Assembly: GCF_024198175.1 (NCBI RefSeq)
Contig: NZ_JAJVKV010000017.1
Location: 62,001 to 126,000 of the forward strand
DNA: 64,000 bases
Reading direction: 5' to 3'
From: Pyxidicoccus xibeiensis
Lineage (GTDB): Bacteria > Myxococcota > Myxococcia > Myxococcales > Myxococcaceae
Shown here: positions 17,680 to 26,781 of the stretch, one piece after another
Layout: the number at the start of each line of letters is the position of its first letter
Numbering within the stretch: the first letter of the stretch is position 1
Position numbers and translations under genes: made by a program
Notes under the pieces: model-generated
What the model saw: the letters and a program-made list of their open reading frames with translations, nothing else
Database searches by the model: none
What the model was told of the DNA's origin: nothing

Positions 17680-19425
17680 TTGAACTTCACCTGCGACAAT
17701 TGCCAGAAGCGGTATTCCATTGCGGACGAAAAGGTCCGCGGCAAGACGGTCAAGGTCCGCTGCAAGAACTGCCAGAACGTCATCACCGTCGAAGGCCCCG
17801 CTGAAGAGGAGAACACCCGCGTGGTGTCGCTCGCGGACGTGGAGCGCATCCGCGCCCAGGAGCGCTCCCTGGCGGACCCCGCGGCCAGTGCGCCCGTGTC
17901 TGCGGCGGCGCCGGTGGCGGCCGCCCCGGTGACGACGCGCGCGCCCGCCGCTGCCCTCCAGACGCCCTGGGACGACGAGCCCACCCGCGCCGCGCCCATG
18001 AAGGCGACGGGCTCGCCCTGGTTCGTCATGGTGCGCAACAAGCAGGAGGGCCCCCTGGACGAGGGACTCCTCCGGGAGCTGATTGCCACCGGCACCGTCA
18101 CGGGCCGCAGCTTCTTCTGGCAGCAGGGCATGGCGGACTGGAAGCGCGGCGCGGACCTGCCCGAGCTGGCCGGCCTCTTCGCGCCGCCCCCCGCGCCCGA
18201 GCCGCCTCCGCCGCCGCCTCCCCCGGTGGCCGAGCCGCCTCCAGCCCCCGCGCCTGGCCGCTCGGCGCGCGCCGCGCCGGCACGCCGTGAGCCGGAGCCC
18301 CAGCCCTTCGTGGCGCCGGAGCCGGAGTTCCCCCAGGAGCCCGACCAGCAGCAATGGCCCTCGGACCAGGCCGACCCGCCGGAGGAGGACGTTCCGGAGA
18401 ACACCTTCTTCCACCATGAGCCGGAGCCGCGCTCCAACCCCCAGGCCCGTCGGGCGGGGCATGGGGCCGCGCCGGCCGCGAAGGCCGCGCCGCTGAACGA
18501 CGACCTGTTCTCCGACCTGGACCTGCCCGGCAACCGGGGTGACGGCAGCGAGGACGAGGGCCACCGTCGGCACGAGGACCCGCTGGCGCAGCTCGGCGGG
18601 GATGACGGCGACGACCGCCAGCCGGTGGAGGACACCCGCCACTTCGCCGCGAAATCGGGCGTGACGCGGCGCAACCCGGCCTGGAAGTACGCCGTGTTCG
18701 TGCTGCTGCTGCTCGTCGTCCCGCTGGGCGGCGCGTACCTCCTGTCGGAGACGCTGGGCGTGGTGCCGCTGCGCGTGCAGACAGTGGACGCCGAGGGCAA
18801 CGCGGTGGAGCAGCCCGTCTTCTCGACCAAGGGCGTGGGCGCGCTGCGCGACAAGCTGCTCGGTCGCTCCGCGCCGCCTCCCGCGCCGAAGCCGAAGCCG
18901 GCCGCCGCGCCAGCCGAGAAGCGCCCCGCCGCTCCCGCCGAGCCGGTGGAGCCCGCTCCCGCGCCCACGGGCGAGGCGCCTCCGCCCGGGGCCGGCACCG
19001 AGTCGGGGGCCGTGGCGCCTCCGTCCGCGGAGCAGCTCCAGGCCGTCTACGCGGACGCGGACAAGAAGGACGTGGGCCCGGACGTGCGCAAGGACGCGGA
19101 GGTCGCCGCGACGGACTCGGACGAGGTGGGTGGCCCCTCGGACGAGGAGGTGGAGCGCGTGGTGGACCGGGCGCAGGACGCGTTCCGCTCCTGCGTGGAG
19201 ACCGAGCTGCGCAAGAACCCGTCGTTCAAGGTGGGCAAGGTGACGCTCACCGCCACGGTGGGCACCTCCGGCAAGGTGAAGGCCGCCACGCTCGACAAGC
19301 CCGCGCTGAACCGCTCCAGCGTGGGCACCTGCATCCGCGACCGCGCGAAGAACATGGTCTTCTCCGCCTTCTCGGGTGAGGACGTGGACCTTGAGATTCC
19401 GCTCGTCCTCTCCGGGTCGATGTAG
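17680..19425 (+). CDS. GltJ/AgmX-like protein: zinc ribbon, GYF_2, membrane helix, AgmX/PglI C-terminal domain
   Basis: A TTG start yields a 581-aa protein. An MJ0042-type zinc finger uses Cys5, Cys8, Cys28 and Cys31. A GYF_2 domain lies at about 112-167 (PWFVMVRNKQEGPLDE, FFWQQGMADWKRG), followed by a Pro-rich linker. One membrane helix lies at about 335-358, with a periplasmic Pro-rich spacer and a C-terminal AgmX/PglI (TonB-C-like) domain (about 490-580). This is the domain order of GltJ of the Myxococcus gliding machinery, so it is a paralogue or relative linking cytoplasm and envelope. An MFS gene follows 12 bases downstream. Confidence 0.85.
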   Translation: MNFTCDNCQKRYSIADEKVRGKTVKVRCKNCQNVITVEGPAEEENTRVVSLADVERIRAQERSLADPAASAPVSAAAPVAAAPVTTRAPAAALQTPWDDEPTRAAPMKATGSPWFVMVRNKQEGPLDEGLLRELIATGTVTGRSFFWQQGMADWKRGADLPELAGLFAPPPAPEPPPPPPPPVAEPPPAPAPGRSARAAPARREPEPQPFVAPEPEFPQEPDQQQWPSDQADPPEEDVPENTFFHHEPEPRSNPQARRAGHGAAPAAKAAPLNDDLFSDLDLPGNRGDGSEDEGHRRHEDPLAQLGGDDGDDRQPVEDTRHFAAKSGVTRRNPAWKYAVFVLLLLVVPLGGAYLLSETLGVVPLRVQTVDAEGNAVEQPVFSTKGVGALRDKLLGRSAPPPAPKPKPAAAPAEKRPAAPAEPVEPAPAPTGEAPPPGAGTESGAVAPPSAEQLQAVYADADKKDVGPDVRKDAEVAATDSDEVGGPSDEEVERVVDRAQDAFRSCVETELRKNPSFKVGKVTLTATVGTSGKVKAATLDKPALNRSSVGTCIRDRAKNMVFSAFSGEDVDLEIPLVLSGSM

Positions 19426-19437
19426 CCGCCGCCCGCC

Positions 19438-20670
19438 GTGACGCCGCCGGAGCCCGTGGTGCGCAAGGCGCCCCCGGAGACGGGCACTGCCCCCGAGCGG
19501 GTGGGCGGTGCCCGCCTGCCCCGGGCGGTGGTGCTGCTGGGGCTGGTGTCGCTGCTGACGGACGTGAGCAGCGAGATGATCTTCCCGCTGCTGCCCGCGT
19601 TCCTCGCGGCGCGCTTCCCCGCCGCGCCGCTGCTGCTGGGCGGCATGGAGGGGCTGGCGGACCTGGTGTCCGCGCTCCTCAAGTACCGCTCCGGCGTGTG
19701 GGCGGACCGGGCGCGCAACCTCAAGCCGCTGGTGCTGCTGGGCTACGGCGTGTCGTCGCTGGCGCGGCCGCTGATGGCCTTCGTCACCCTGCCCTGGCAG
19801 CCGCTGTTGGTGCGCTCGCTGGACAGGGTGGGCAAGGGGCTGCGCAGCAGCCCGCGTGACGCCATCATCGCGCACTCGGTGCCGGAGGGGACGCGGGGGC
19901 GGGCCTTCGGCTTCCACCGGGGCATGGACCACGCGGGCGCGGCGCTGGGCGCGCTGGTGGCCATGGCGCTGGTGGCGTGGGGCCTGAGCACGGAGCAGGT
20001 GTTCCTGGCGGCGGCGGTGCCGGGGCTCTTGGCGGTGCTCTGCATCTTCGTGGTGCCCGAGCCCGCGCGCGAGCCGGTGGCGCGGGGGAAGGGCGCGGCG
20101 CTGGAGCCGGTGCCCCGGCGGCTGGCGTACTTCCTGGTGCCGGTGGTGCTCTTCGGCGTGGCCAACTCCACGGACGCCTTCCTGCTGCTGAAGCTGTCCG
20201 AGGAGGGCGCTCCGCCCGCGCTGCTGCCGATGGCGTGGCTGATGCTGCACGCGGTGAAGGCGGCCGTCTCGTACCCGGCCGGCTGGCTGGCGGACCGGCT
20301 GGGCTCCTCGCGCGTGGTGCTCGCGGGCTGGGCGCTGTACGCGCTCAGCTACGTGGCGCTCTCCCAGGTGCGGGGCGTGCCCGGCACGCTGGCCGTCATG
20401 GCCTTCTACGGGCTGTACCACGCGCTGGCGGAGGGGGCGGAGAAGGCCCTGCTCACGTCGCTGGTGCCGGCGGCCGCGCGCGGGCGCGCCTTCGGCCTCT
20501 ACAACGGGCTCACCGGCGGGGCCTCGCTGGCCGCGGGCCTGCTGTTCGGCGCGCTGTGGACGGGGTGGGGCAGCGCGCCGGCCTTCCTCGTCGCGGGCGT
20601 GCTGGCGGCGGTGAGCGCGGGGCTGCTGGCGGTGCTGCTGCCCCGGGCCCGGCCCGCGGCGCCCGCCTGA
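19438..20670 (+). CDS. major facilitator superfamily transporter
   Basis: This 410-aa protein has about 12 membrane helices after a 25-residue cytoplasmic N-terminus. The MFS loop 2-3 motif appears as GVWADRARNLKPL with DVSSEMIFPLLPAFL in the first helix, typical of drug or metabolite efflux MFS proteins. The substrate is unknown. The GTG start lies 12 bases after the GltJ-like gene's stop, so it may be read through from it. It is convergent with the DUF3006 gene, with 1 base between stops. Confidence 0.85.
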   Translation: MTPPEPVVRKAPPETGTAPERVGGARLPRAVVLLGLVSLLTDVSSEMIFPLLPAFLAARFPAAPLLLGGMEGLADLVSALLKYRSGVWADRARNLKPLVLLGYGVSSLARPLMAFVTLPWQPLLVRSLDRVGKGLRSSPRDAIIAHSVPEGTRGRAFGFHRGMDHAGAALGALVAMALVAWGLSTEQVFLAAAVPGLLAVLCIFVVPEPAREPVARGKGAALEPVPRRLAYFLVPVVLFGVANSTDAFLLLKLSEEGAPPALLPMAWLMLHAVKAAVSYPAGWLADRLGSSRVVLAGWALYALSYVALSQVRGVPGTLAVMAFYGLYHALAEGAEKALLTSLVPAAARGRAFGLYNGLTGGASLAAGLLFGALWTGWGSAPAFLVAGVLAAVSAGLLAVLLPRARPAAPA

Positions 20671-20671
20671 G

Positions 20672-20914
20672 CTACAGGTCGAAGTCGCCGGAGGGGGGCG
20701 GCTTCTTCCCGCGCTTCGCCCGCTGGCGGGCCTCGCGCACCTGGGCGCGCAGGGCCTTGGTGGCCTCGCGGTCCACCACCAGCGTGTCCAGGTCCAGCAC
20801 GTCGCCCTCGCGCACCCCCTCGGGGAGCTCGCGGAGCGGGCGCGTCAGCTGGCGGCCCTCCACGATGAGCACGGCGACGTCATCCTCGATGCGGTCCAGC
20901 GTGGCCCGGGGCAT
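20672..20914 (-). CDS. DUF3006 family protein
   Basis: An 80-aa protein with the DUF3006 pattern: RATLDRIEDDVAVLIVEG, then LPEGVREGDVLDLD and a basic C-terminus. DUF3006 genes in other bacteria often sit beside ComEC-like metallo-beta-lactamase-fold genes, exactly as here: it is the last gene of a three-gene minus-strand operon, 12 bases after the hydrolase stop. Confidence 0.85.
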   Translation of the reverse strand: MPRATLDRIEDDVAVLIVEGRQLTRPLRELPEGVREGDVLDLDTLVVDREATKALRAQVREARQRAKRGKKPPPSGDFDL

Positions 20915-20926
20915 GTCGGGGCTCCT

Positions 20927-22336
20927 CTACGGGTTGCAGTCCTTGGCGGGCCGGCGGCGCTGGGAGATGGCCTCGTCGCGAGTCGGGAAGGTGACCCGGT
21001 TCTCCCTCTTGATCCTCTTCGCGCTGCTGCAGGAGGGCAGGTGGAAGACGTCCGTCCTGCTGCTGCCGATATAGCCTCCAGCGGACATGGCGCCCGGCTG
21101 CGTGCCGCCGCGCGGCGGGCGGGCCTCGGGGCGCGGGCGGGGGGGCGTGTCCGAGGAGGGCAGGGCGTCGATGTCCACCACCTGGCCGTAGCGCGACAGG
21201 TCCGTGGAGTCGCGGCCGCCGGACCCCGTCCGTGACGTCTGGGTCTTCGACGCTGGCGGCTTCGAGGGCTTCGCCAGGGGCACGTCCCCCTCGGGCCCGG
21301 TGGCGGACGCGGCGTTGGCGACGGCCCCGCCGCTGCTCAGGCCGGCGAAGGTGTAGCGCGTGTCCTCCGGCACGCCGGCGGGCAGGCGCTGCGGGGTGAT
21401 GACGAGCGTCTTCCCGTCCCCCACCACCTGCACCTCGCCCTCCACGTCGGTGCGGAACACCTGGGCGCCCTTCGCCTGCAGGCGCTTCACCGTGCCGGGC
21501 GCGGGCGCGCCGCGCGTGTTGTCGGGGCCCACGGAGATGACGGCGGCGCGGGGCTCCACCGCCTTCAGGAAGGCATCGGTGGTGGGCCCCTCCGCGCCGT
21601 GGGCGGCCACCTTGAGCAGCGTGGCCTTGAGGGGCGCGCCGAGGGACAGCAGGTGCGCCTCCGTCCTCGCATGCGCGTCACCCGTGAAGAGCACGGCCGT
21701 GTCGCCGTACGTGAGGCGCAGGACGATGGAGTTGGCCTCCACCACCGCCCCCGGCACCTCGAGCCGCTCCTCCGGAGGCCGGGGCCACAGCACGGTGAGC
21801 TCCACGCCCGTGCCCAGCGACAGGCGCAGCGGCGCGTTGGGCGTGGACGGCGGCGGCGAGGGCGAGAGGATTTCCATCCCCTGCTCACCGAGCGTGGCGA
21901 GCAGGGCGTCGTACTCCGGCGGCGTGTCGCCGACGCGCGGCTCCAGCAGCTGCCGGGCGCCCACCCGCCGCAGCACCGGCTCCAGCGCGCCGTGGTGGTC
22001 CTCGTGCGGGTGCGTGAGGACGACCAGGTCCAGCCGCTGCGTGAGCAGCTCCGGCAGCCGGTTCACCAGGTGGTCCGCCGCGGACGCCGGGCCCGAGTCC
22101 ACCAGCACCGTGTGCCCCTCGGGCGACACGATGAGCGCGGCGTCTCCCTGGCCCACGTTGAAGAAGTAGACGTGCAGCTTCCCGTCCGGGGCGCCGCCGA
22201 AGTAGCGCCGGGGCTCGGCGCGGCGCTGCTGCGGCTCGGCGGGCTGCCGCGGCTCGGCGGCCCCGGGCGGCGGGGGCTCCTTGCAGGCCACCACGGCCAG
22301 CAGCACCCCGAGGATGGAGAACAGGCGCGGGCTCAT
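20927..22336 (-). CDS. ComEC/Rec2-type metallo-beta-lactamase-fold lipoprotein (diverged copy)
   Basis: A lipobox LAVVAC signal heads this 469-aa protein. The MBL fold has FFNVGQGDAALIV, the metal motif THPHEDHHG, and FTGDAHA. The usual second-site HHG appears as KVAAHGAEGPTT, so one His is missing. A long Ser/Pro linker leads to a C-terminal Cys-containing module (VFHLPSCSSAKRIK then RPAKDC) resembling Ada-type metal-binding tails. It may be a secreted nuclease or phosphodiesterase. It overlaps the upstream paralogue by ATGA. Confidence 0.85.
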   Translation of the reverse strand: MSPRLFSILGVLLAVVACKEPPPPGAAEPRQPAEPQQRRAEPRRYFGGAPDGKLHVYFFNVGQGDAALIVSPEGHTVLVDSGPASAADHLVNRLPELLTQRLDLVVLTHPHEDHHGALEPVLRRVGARQLLEPRVGDTPPEYDALLATLGEQGMEILSPSPPPSTPNAPLRLSLGTGVELTVLWPRPPEERLEVPGAVVEANSIVLRLTYGDTAVLFTGDAHARTEAHLLSLGAPLKATLLKVAAHGAEGPTTDAFLKAVEPRAAVISVGPDNTRGAPAPGTVKRLQAKGAQVFRTDVEGEVQVVGDGKTLVITPQRLPAGVPEDTRYTFAGLSSGGAVANAASATGPEGDVPLAKPSKPPASKTQTSRTGSGGRDSTDLSRYGQVVDIDALPSSDTPPRPRPEARPPRGGTQPGAMSAGGYIGSSRTDVFHLPSCSSAKRIKRENRVTFPTRDEAISQRRRPAKDCNP

Positions 22337-23577
22337 GGGTGGCAGTCCTCGGCGGGGCGACGCTCGCGGGCGGCGGCGTCACGGCTCGTATACACGGTGC
22401 GCTCGGACTTGGAGCGCTTCAGCGCCCCGCAGTCCTCGCGGTGGAACACCTTGCTGCCCTTCAGCCCGATGAAGCGCGAGACCTCCGCGCCGACGGCCGC
22501 GCTCCCCCGGGGCGTCGTGGGGGGCGCCGGGTCGGGCCGCTTCACGGTGACGGCGCCCGTGCCGCCGCGCGGGGCGGGCTCGGGCTCCCTGTCCCGTGAG
22601 CGCCGGGCCCGCGAAGGGCTCGGGAGGATGGGGCCGAGCGCGACGGGGCCGGGCTTCACCCCACCGGGCGCCACCAGGGCCGCGCCCCCGTTGCCCGCGC
22701 GCAGGCTGACGGAGGTGCCATCGCTCACGGCCACCACCTCGCCGTCCTGGTCGGTGCGGAAGACGCGGGCGCCCGTGGCCTTCAGTCGCTCCAGCGCCTC
22801 CGGGGTGGGGTGCCCGTAGTCGTTGCCCACGCCGCAGGAGATGACGGCGGCCTTCGGCTTCACTGCGGCGAGGAACGCGGCGGTGGACGAGTGGCGCCCG
22901 CCATGGTGGGCGACCTTGAGCACGGTGGAGGTGAAGTCGATGCGCTTCTGGAGAAGGGCGGCCTCCGTGTCCGGCTCGGCGTCGCCCGTGAAGAGGATGG
23001 CCGTCTTCCCATACGTCAGCTTTGCGACGATGGAGTTGGAGTTCGGGTCCGAGCGCGTGTCGTCCAGGAAGGGCTCCTGGGGCACGCGCGGCCAGAGCAC
23101 GCTGAGGGACACGCCCTCGCCCAGGCCGATGGTGAGCAGCGTCTCGGGGGACTTCGGGTTGGGCTCCGGCGTCATCACCTGGCCCACCGCCCCGCCCACG
23201 AAGTCCAGCAGGTCGCGGTAGGCGTCGCTCGGGTGGTCGAAGCCCGGGTCCATGAAGCGCTTCGCTCCCACCGCGCGCACCGCCTCGGTGAGGCCTCCCA
23301 GGTGGTCCAGGTGCGGGTGCGTGAGGATGACCAGGTCCAGCGGCTCCTTCACCAGCTCGCGCAGCCGGCGCGCCAGCCGCTCTCGCGCCTCGGGCGGGCC
23401 GCCGTCGATGAGGACCGTCTTCCCCGTGGGCGAGACGACGAGGGCCGCGTCCCCCTGGCCCACGTCGAAGAAATACACCGTGAGCGGCCGGCTGGCGGCG
23501 GACGGCGCCGCGGCGAGGCCCGTCAGCGGGGCCAGCAGGAGGACGAGGAGGGTGAGCCACCGGGTGAAGGACGTCAC
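22333..23577 (-). CDS. ComEC/Rec2-type metallo-beta-lactamase-fold hydrolase, secreted
   Basis: A GTG start and cleavable signal peptide (LLVLLLAPLTGLAAA) head a 414-aa protein. The complete MBL motif set is present: FFDVGQGDAALVV, THPHLDHLGG, FTGDAEPD and KVAHHGGRHSST. The C-terminal tail has KVFHREDCGALKRS and RRPAEDC, as in its downstream paralogue. Soluble ComEC-like domains are linked to DNA degradation during uptake, but no membrane channel part is present here. First gene of the operon with the diverged copy and DUF3006. Confidence 0.88.
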   Translation of the reverse strand: MTSFTRWLTLLVLLLAPLTGLAAAPSAASRPLTVYFFDVGQGDAALVVSPTGKTVLIDGGPPEARERLARRLRELVKEPLDLVILTHPHLDHLGGLTEAVRAVGAKRFMDPGFDHPSDAYRDLLDFVGGAVGQVMTPEPNPKSPETLLTIGLGEGVSLSVLWPRVPQEPFLDDTRSDPNSNSIVAKLTYGKTAILFTGDAEPDTEAALLQKRIDFTSTVLKVAHHGGRHSSTAAFLAAVKPKAAVISCGVGNDYGHPTPEALERLKATGARVFRTDQDGEVVAVSDGTSVSLRAGNGGAALVAPGGVKPGPVALGPILPSPSRARRSRDREPEPAPRGGTGAVTVKRPDPAPPTTPRGSAAVGAEVSRFIGLKGSKVFHREDCGALKRSKSERTVYTSRDAAARERRPAEDCHP

Positions 23578-23687
23578 GCAGCGGACTCTAGCGCCGTGCT
23601 CCCACCCTCGGCACCTGGGGGAGCAGTGGATGCGTGCTCCCCGTCCGAGCGCTTCCCGAGGGGCGGGAAGTGGGCTAAGGGGCCGGC

Positions 23688-24518
23688 ATGTCCGACTCCG
23701 AGGACGTCATCAAGTTCGTCGAGGAGATCGCCGACCAGGCCCGCCGACGCATGCACGCCTGGAAGGAAGCCTCGACCCAGGAAGCCAACGCCGCCGCGGC
23801 GCCCGCCACCCGGCCGGCCACGGGCCGTGTCGACGTGGAGGCCCTGCGCTCCCCGGCGGAGCTGGCCCCCTACATCGACCACACGCTGCTCAAGCCCGAG
23901 GCCCGCGCCCAGGACGTGGTGAAGGTGGCCGAGGAGGCCCGGCAGCACGGCTTCGCCACCGTGTGCGTGAACAGCGTGCATGTGGCCACCGCCGCGAAGG
24001 TGCTGGCGGGCTCCTCCACCGTGCCCATCGCCGTGGTGGGCTTCCCGCTGGGCGCGTCGCTGCCGTCCGCCAAGGCCTTCGAGGCCCGCGAGGCCATCCG
24101 CGCCGGGGCGCGGGAAATCGACATGGTGCTCAACCTGGGCGCGCTCAAGGCCCGGGACCATGCCCTGGTGCACCAGGACATCGCCGCGGTGGTGGACGCC
24201 TGCGGCCCGGTGCCGGTGAAGGTCATCCTGGAGACGGGCCAGCTCACGGACGAGGAGAAGGTCATCGCCTGCGCGCTGTCCAAGGCCGCGGGGGCCACCT
24301 TCGTGAAGACGTCCACCGGCTTCGGCCCGGGGGGCGCCACCGCCGAGGACGTGGCGCTGATGCGCCGGGTGGTGGGCGACGACGTGGGCGTGAAGGCGTC
24401 CGGTGGCATCCGCTCCGCGGACGACGCGATGAAGATGCTGCGCGCGGGCGCCAACCGCCTGGGCGCGTCCGCGTCGGTGGCCATCGTCACGGGCCAGTCC
24501 TCCACCGCGAAGTACTGA
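23688..24518 (+). CDS. deoC: deoxyribose-phosphate aldolase
   Basis: Cleaves 2-deoxyribose-5-phosphate to acetaldehyde and glyceraldehyde-3-phosphate. A 55-residue extra N-terminus precedes the TIM barrel, which has [44 protein letters not shown], the Schiff-base Lys in [14 protein letters not shown], and GVKASGGIR. The product is 276 aa against about 220-260 usually. A DksA-like gene follows 14 bases downstream. Confidence 0.95.
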   Translation: MSDSEDVIKFVEEIADQARRRMHAWKEASTQEANAAAAPATRPATGRVDVEALRSPAELAPYIDHTLLKPEARAQDVVKVAEEARQHGFATVCVNSVHVATAAKVLAGSSTVPIAVVGFPLGASLPSAKAFEAREAIRAGAREIDMVLNLGALKARDHALVHQDIAAVVDACGPVPVKVILETGQLTDEEKVIACALSKAAGATFVKTSTGFGPGGATAEDVALMRRVVGDDVGVKASGGIRSADDAMKMLRAGANRLGASASVAIVTGQSSTAKY

Positions 24519-24532
24519 CCCACGGCGGCGAC

Positions 24533-24925
24533 GTGAACGAGAAACAGCGAGAGGACTTCAAGAAGCTGCTCCTGGCCCTCCACGCCGAGCTGACGGAGAA
24601 GACGCCGGCGAGGATAGAGCCCAACCGCACCGACGACGCGCGCATCGGCGGCGACGAGGACGAGCAGCCCCTCAACGAGATGATGCAGGCCATCGCCTCC
24701 AACCGGAACCGGAACATGGATGGCGTGCTGGCCCGCGTGCTGAAGGCGTTGGGCAAGCTGCGCGACGAGCCGGACTCCTATGGCGAGTGCGAGGAGTGCG
24801 GCGACGCGCTGCCCCTGGGCCGGCTGCGCGCCATGCCGTACGCGGAGTACTGCGTCACGTGCCAGGGCGCCAAGGACGGCCCCAAGGGCCGCGCCACGCG
24901 CAAGAAGCTCACCGACTACACCTGA
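24533..24925 (+). CDS. DksA/TraR-family zinc-finger protein
   Basis: The GTG start at 24533 gives 130 aa: an N-terminal coiled coil (NEKQREDFKKLLLALHAEL) and a C-terminal zinc finger with Cys86, Cys89, Cys107 and Cys110 (GECEECGDALP, YCVTCQG). DksA proteins enter the RNA polymerase secondary channel and mediate (p)ppGpp responses. The position between deoC and a sugar-phosphate mutase suggests cotranscription rather than a pathway role. Confidence 0.88.
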   Translation: MNEKQREDFKKLLLALHAELTEKTPARIEPNRTDDARIGGDEDEQPLNEMMQAIASNRNRNMDGVLARVLKALGKLRDEPDSYGECEECGDALPLGRLRAMPYAEYCVTCQGAKDGPKGRATRKKLTDYT

Positions 24926-24988
24926 ACAACCGGCGCGCGAGCCCCGTGCGACGCGCGCCCCCAACGGCTAGACGAGGCCCCGAGGCTC

Positions 24989-26716
24989 ATGGACACCACC
25001 GGACTGAGAGAGCGTGCGGAGGCGTGGCGCCGGGCGGACCCGGACCCGTCCACCGCGGCGGAGCTGGCGGACCTGCTCGCCCGCGGCGACTGGGCGGAGC
25101 TGCAGGACCGCTTCGCCGGTGACCTGGAGTTCGGCACCGCCGGCCTGCGCGGCGTGCTGGGCGCCGGCCCCAACCGGATGAACCGCGCCGTGGTGCGCCG
25201 CACCACCGCGGGCCTGGCGCGCTACCTCAAGGAACAGGTGCCGGACATCGGCAGGCGCGGCGTGGTGGTGGGGCGCGACGCGCGCCGGCTGAGCGCGGAG
25301 CTGGCGGAGGACACCGCCGCCGTGCTCGCCGCGGAGGGCATTCCCGCGCACGTCTTCCCGCACCCGGTCCCCACGCCGCTGGTCGCCTTCGCCGCCCTGC
25401 ACCTCAACGCCGCGGCCGCCGTCATGGTGACGGCCAGCCACAACCCGCCCGAGTACAACGGCTACAAGGTCTACTGGGGCAACGGCGCGCAGATCATCCC
25501 CCCGCATGACACCGGCATCGCCGCCGCCATCGCGAAGGTGGAGCCCGCCAACCGCGTGTCCCTGCTCGCCCCGGACGACGCCCGCACCAAGGGCCTGTGG
25601 CGGGAGCTGGAGGACGGGGTGGGGGAGGAGTACCTGCGCGCCATCCTCGGGCTGCGCGTGCACAAGCGCGGCTCCGACACGCTGTCCATCGTCTACACCG
25701 CCATGCACGGCGTGGGCGGCGTCTGGGCGGAGCGCGCCCTGCGCGAGGCGGGCTTCCCGCGCTTCACCGCGGTGTCGGAGCAGCAGCTGCCGGACGGCCG
25801 CTTCCCCACGGTGCGCTTCCCCAACCCGGAGGAGCCCGGCGCCATGGACCTGTCGCGCGCCACCGCGGATCGGGTGAGCGCGGACCTGGTGCTGGCCAAT
25901 GACCCGGACGCGGACCGGCTGGCCGTCATGGCGCGCGACGCGGACGGTACGCTGCGCCTGCTCACCGGCAACGAGGTGGGCGTGCTGCTGGGCCACTACA
26001 TGCTCACCCAGGGCACGAAGCGCGCGCGGCCGCACGTCGTCACCACCATCGTCTCGTCCACGCAGCTGGGGGACATCGCCCGTGCGCTGGGCGCGGCCTA
26101 TGACGAGGTGCTCACCGGCTTCAAGTGGATTGCCAACCGCGCCCTGGAGCGCGAGCGCGCCGAGGGCACGCAGTTCGTCTTCGGCTACGAGGAGGCGCTC
26201 GGCTACACCGTGGGCACGGTGGCGCGGGACAAGGACGGCGTGGGCTCGGCGCTCGTCATGGCGGACCTGGCCGCGTGGTGTCAGTCGCGCGGCACCACGG
26301 TGCTCGGCTACCTGGAGGAAATCCAGCGCCGCCACGGCCTGTACGTGGGCGCCCAGCGCAACGTCACGCTGCCCGGCGCCTCGGGCGCCCAGACGATTCG
26401 CGCCATCATGGACGCCTTCCGCGCCTCGCCGCCCACGCGCATCGGCGGAGACCCGGTGCGCGCCGTGCGCGACTACAAGCAGGGCGGGGCGGGGCTGCCT
26501 CCGTCCAACGTGCTCGCCCTGGAGCTGGAGGGCGGCGGCCGCGTCACCCTGCGGCCGTCCGGCACCGAGCCCAAGATAAAGTACTACTTCGAGCTGAAGG
26601 AATCGCTCGCCCCCGGGGAGCCCATGGCCCGCGCCCGGGAGCGCGCGGAGGCCCGGCTGGCGCGGTTCATCGACGATTTCGTGGCGCTCGCGCGTGAGCG
26701 CGGGCAGCCCGCCTGA
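24989..26716 (+). CDS. phosphohexo/phosphopentomutase (PGM2/PMM alpha-D-phosphohexomutase family)
   Basis: This 575-aa enzyme has the catalytic phosphoserine loop TASHNPPEYNGYK (Ser150), the metal loop DPDADRLAV (305-313), the sugar loop GYEEALGY, and the phosphate loop RPSGTEPKIKYYFE. Its length and N-terminus (LEFGTAGLRGVLGAG) match the PGM2/PgcA branch, which includes enzymes active on ribose or deoxyribose 1-phosphate. With deoC beside it and a nucleoside phosphorylase nearby, a phosphopentomutase role is plausible inference. Confidence 0.9.
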   Translation: MDTTGLRERAEAWRRADPDPSTAAELADLLARGDWAELQDRFAGDLEFGTAGLRGVLGAGPNRMNRAVVRRTTAGLARYLKEQVPDIGRRGVVVGRDARRLSAELAEDTAAVLAAEGIPAHVFPHPVPTPLVAFAALHLNAAAAVMVTASHNPPEYNGYKVYWGNGAQIIPPHDTGIAAAIAKVEPANRVSLLAPDDARTKGLWRELEDGVGEEYLRAILGLRVHKRGSDTLSIVYTAMHGVGGVWAERALREAGFPRFTAVSEQQLPDGRFPTVRFPNPEEPGAMDLSRATADRVSADLVLANDPDADRLAVMARDADGTLRLLTGNEVGVLLGHYMLTQGTKRARPHVVTTIVSSTQLGDIARALGAAYDEVLTGFKWIANRALERERAEGTQFVFGYEEALGYTVGTVARDKDGVGSALVMADLAAWCQSRGTTVLGYLEEIQRRHGLYVGAQRNVTLPGASGAQTIRAIMDAFRASPPTRIGGDPVRAVRDYKQGGAGLPPSNVLALELEGGGRVTLRPSGTEPKIKYYFELKESLAPGEPMARARERAEARLARFIDDFVALARERGQPA

Positions 26717-26781
26717 GTCTTGAGGCACACCCCCATATCCACTGGCCGCGCCCCCGTGCGGCCGTCGCAGAAAGGTACCGT

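Noticed and set aside
17470-20421. A minus-strand open frame of 983 codons
   Set aside because: Antisense to the GltJ-like and MFS genes; His/Arg/Gly-rich with no motifs.
20927-23577. Beta-lactam resistance enzymes
   Set aside because: The MBL fold here carries ComEC/Rec2-type VGQGD and FTGDA motifs, not class B beta-lactamase signatures.
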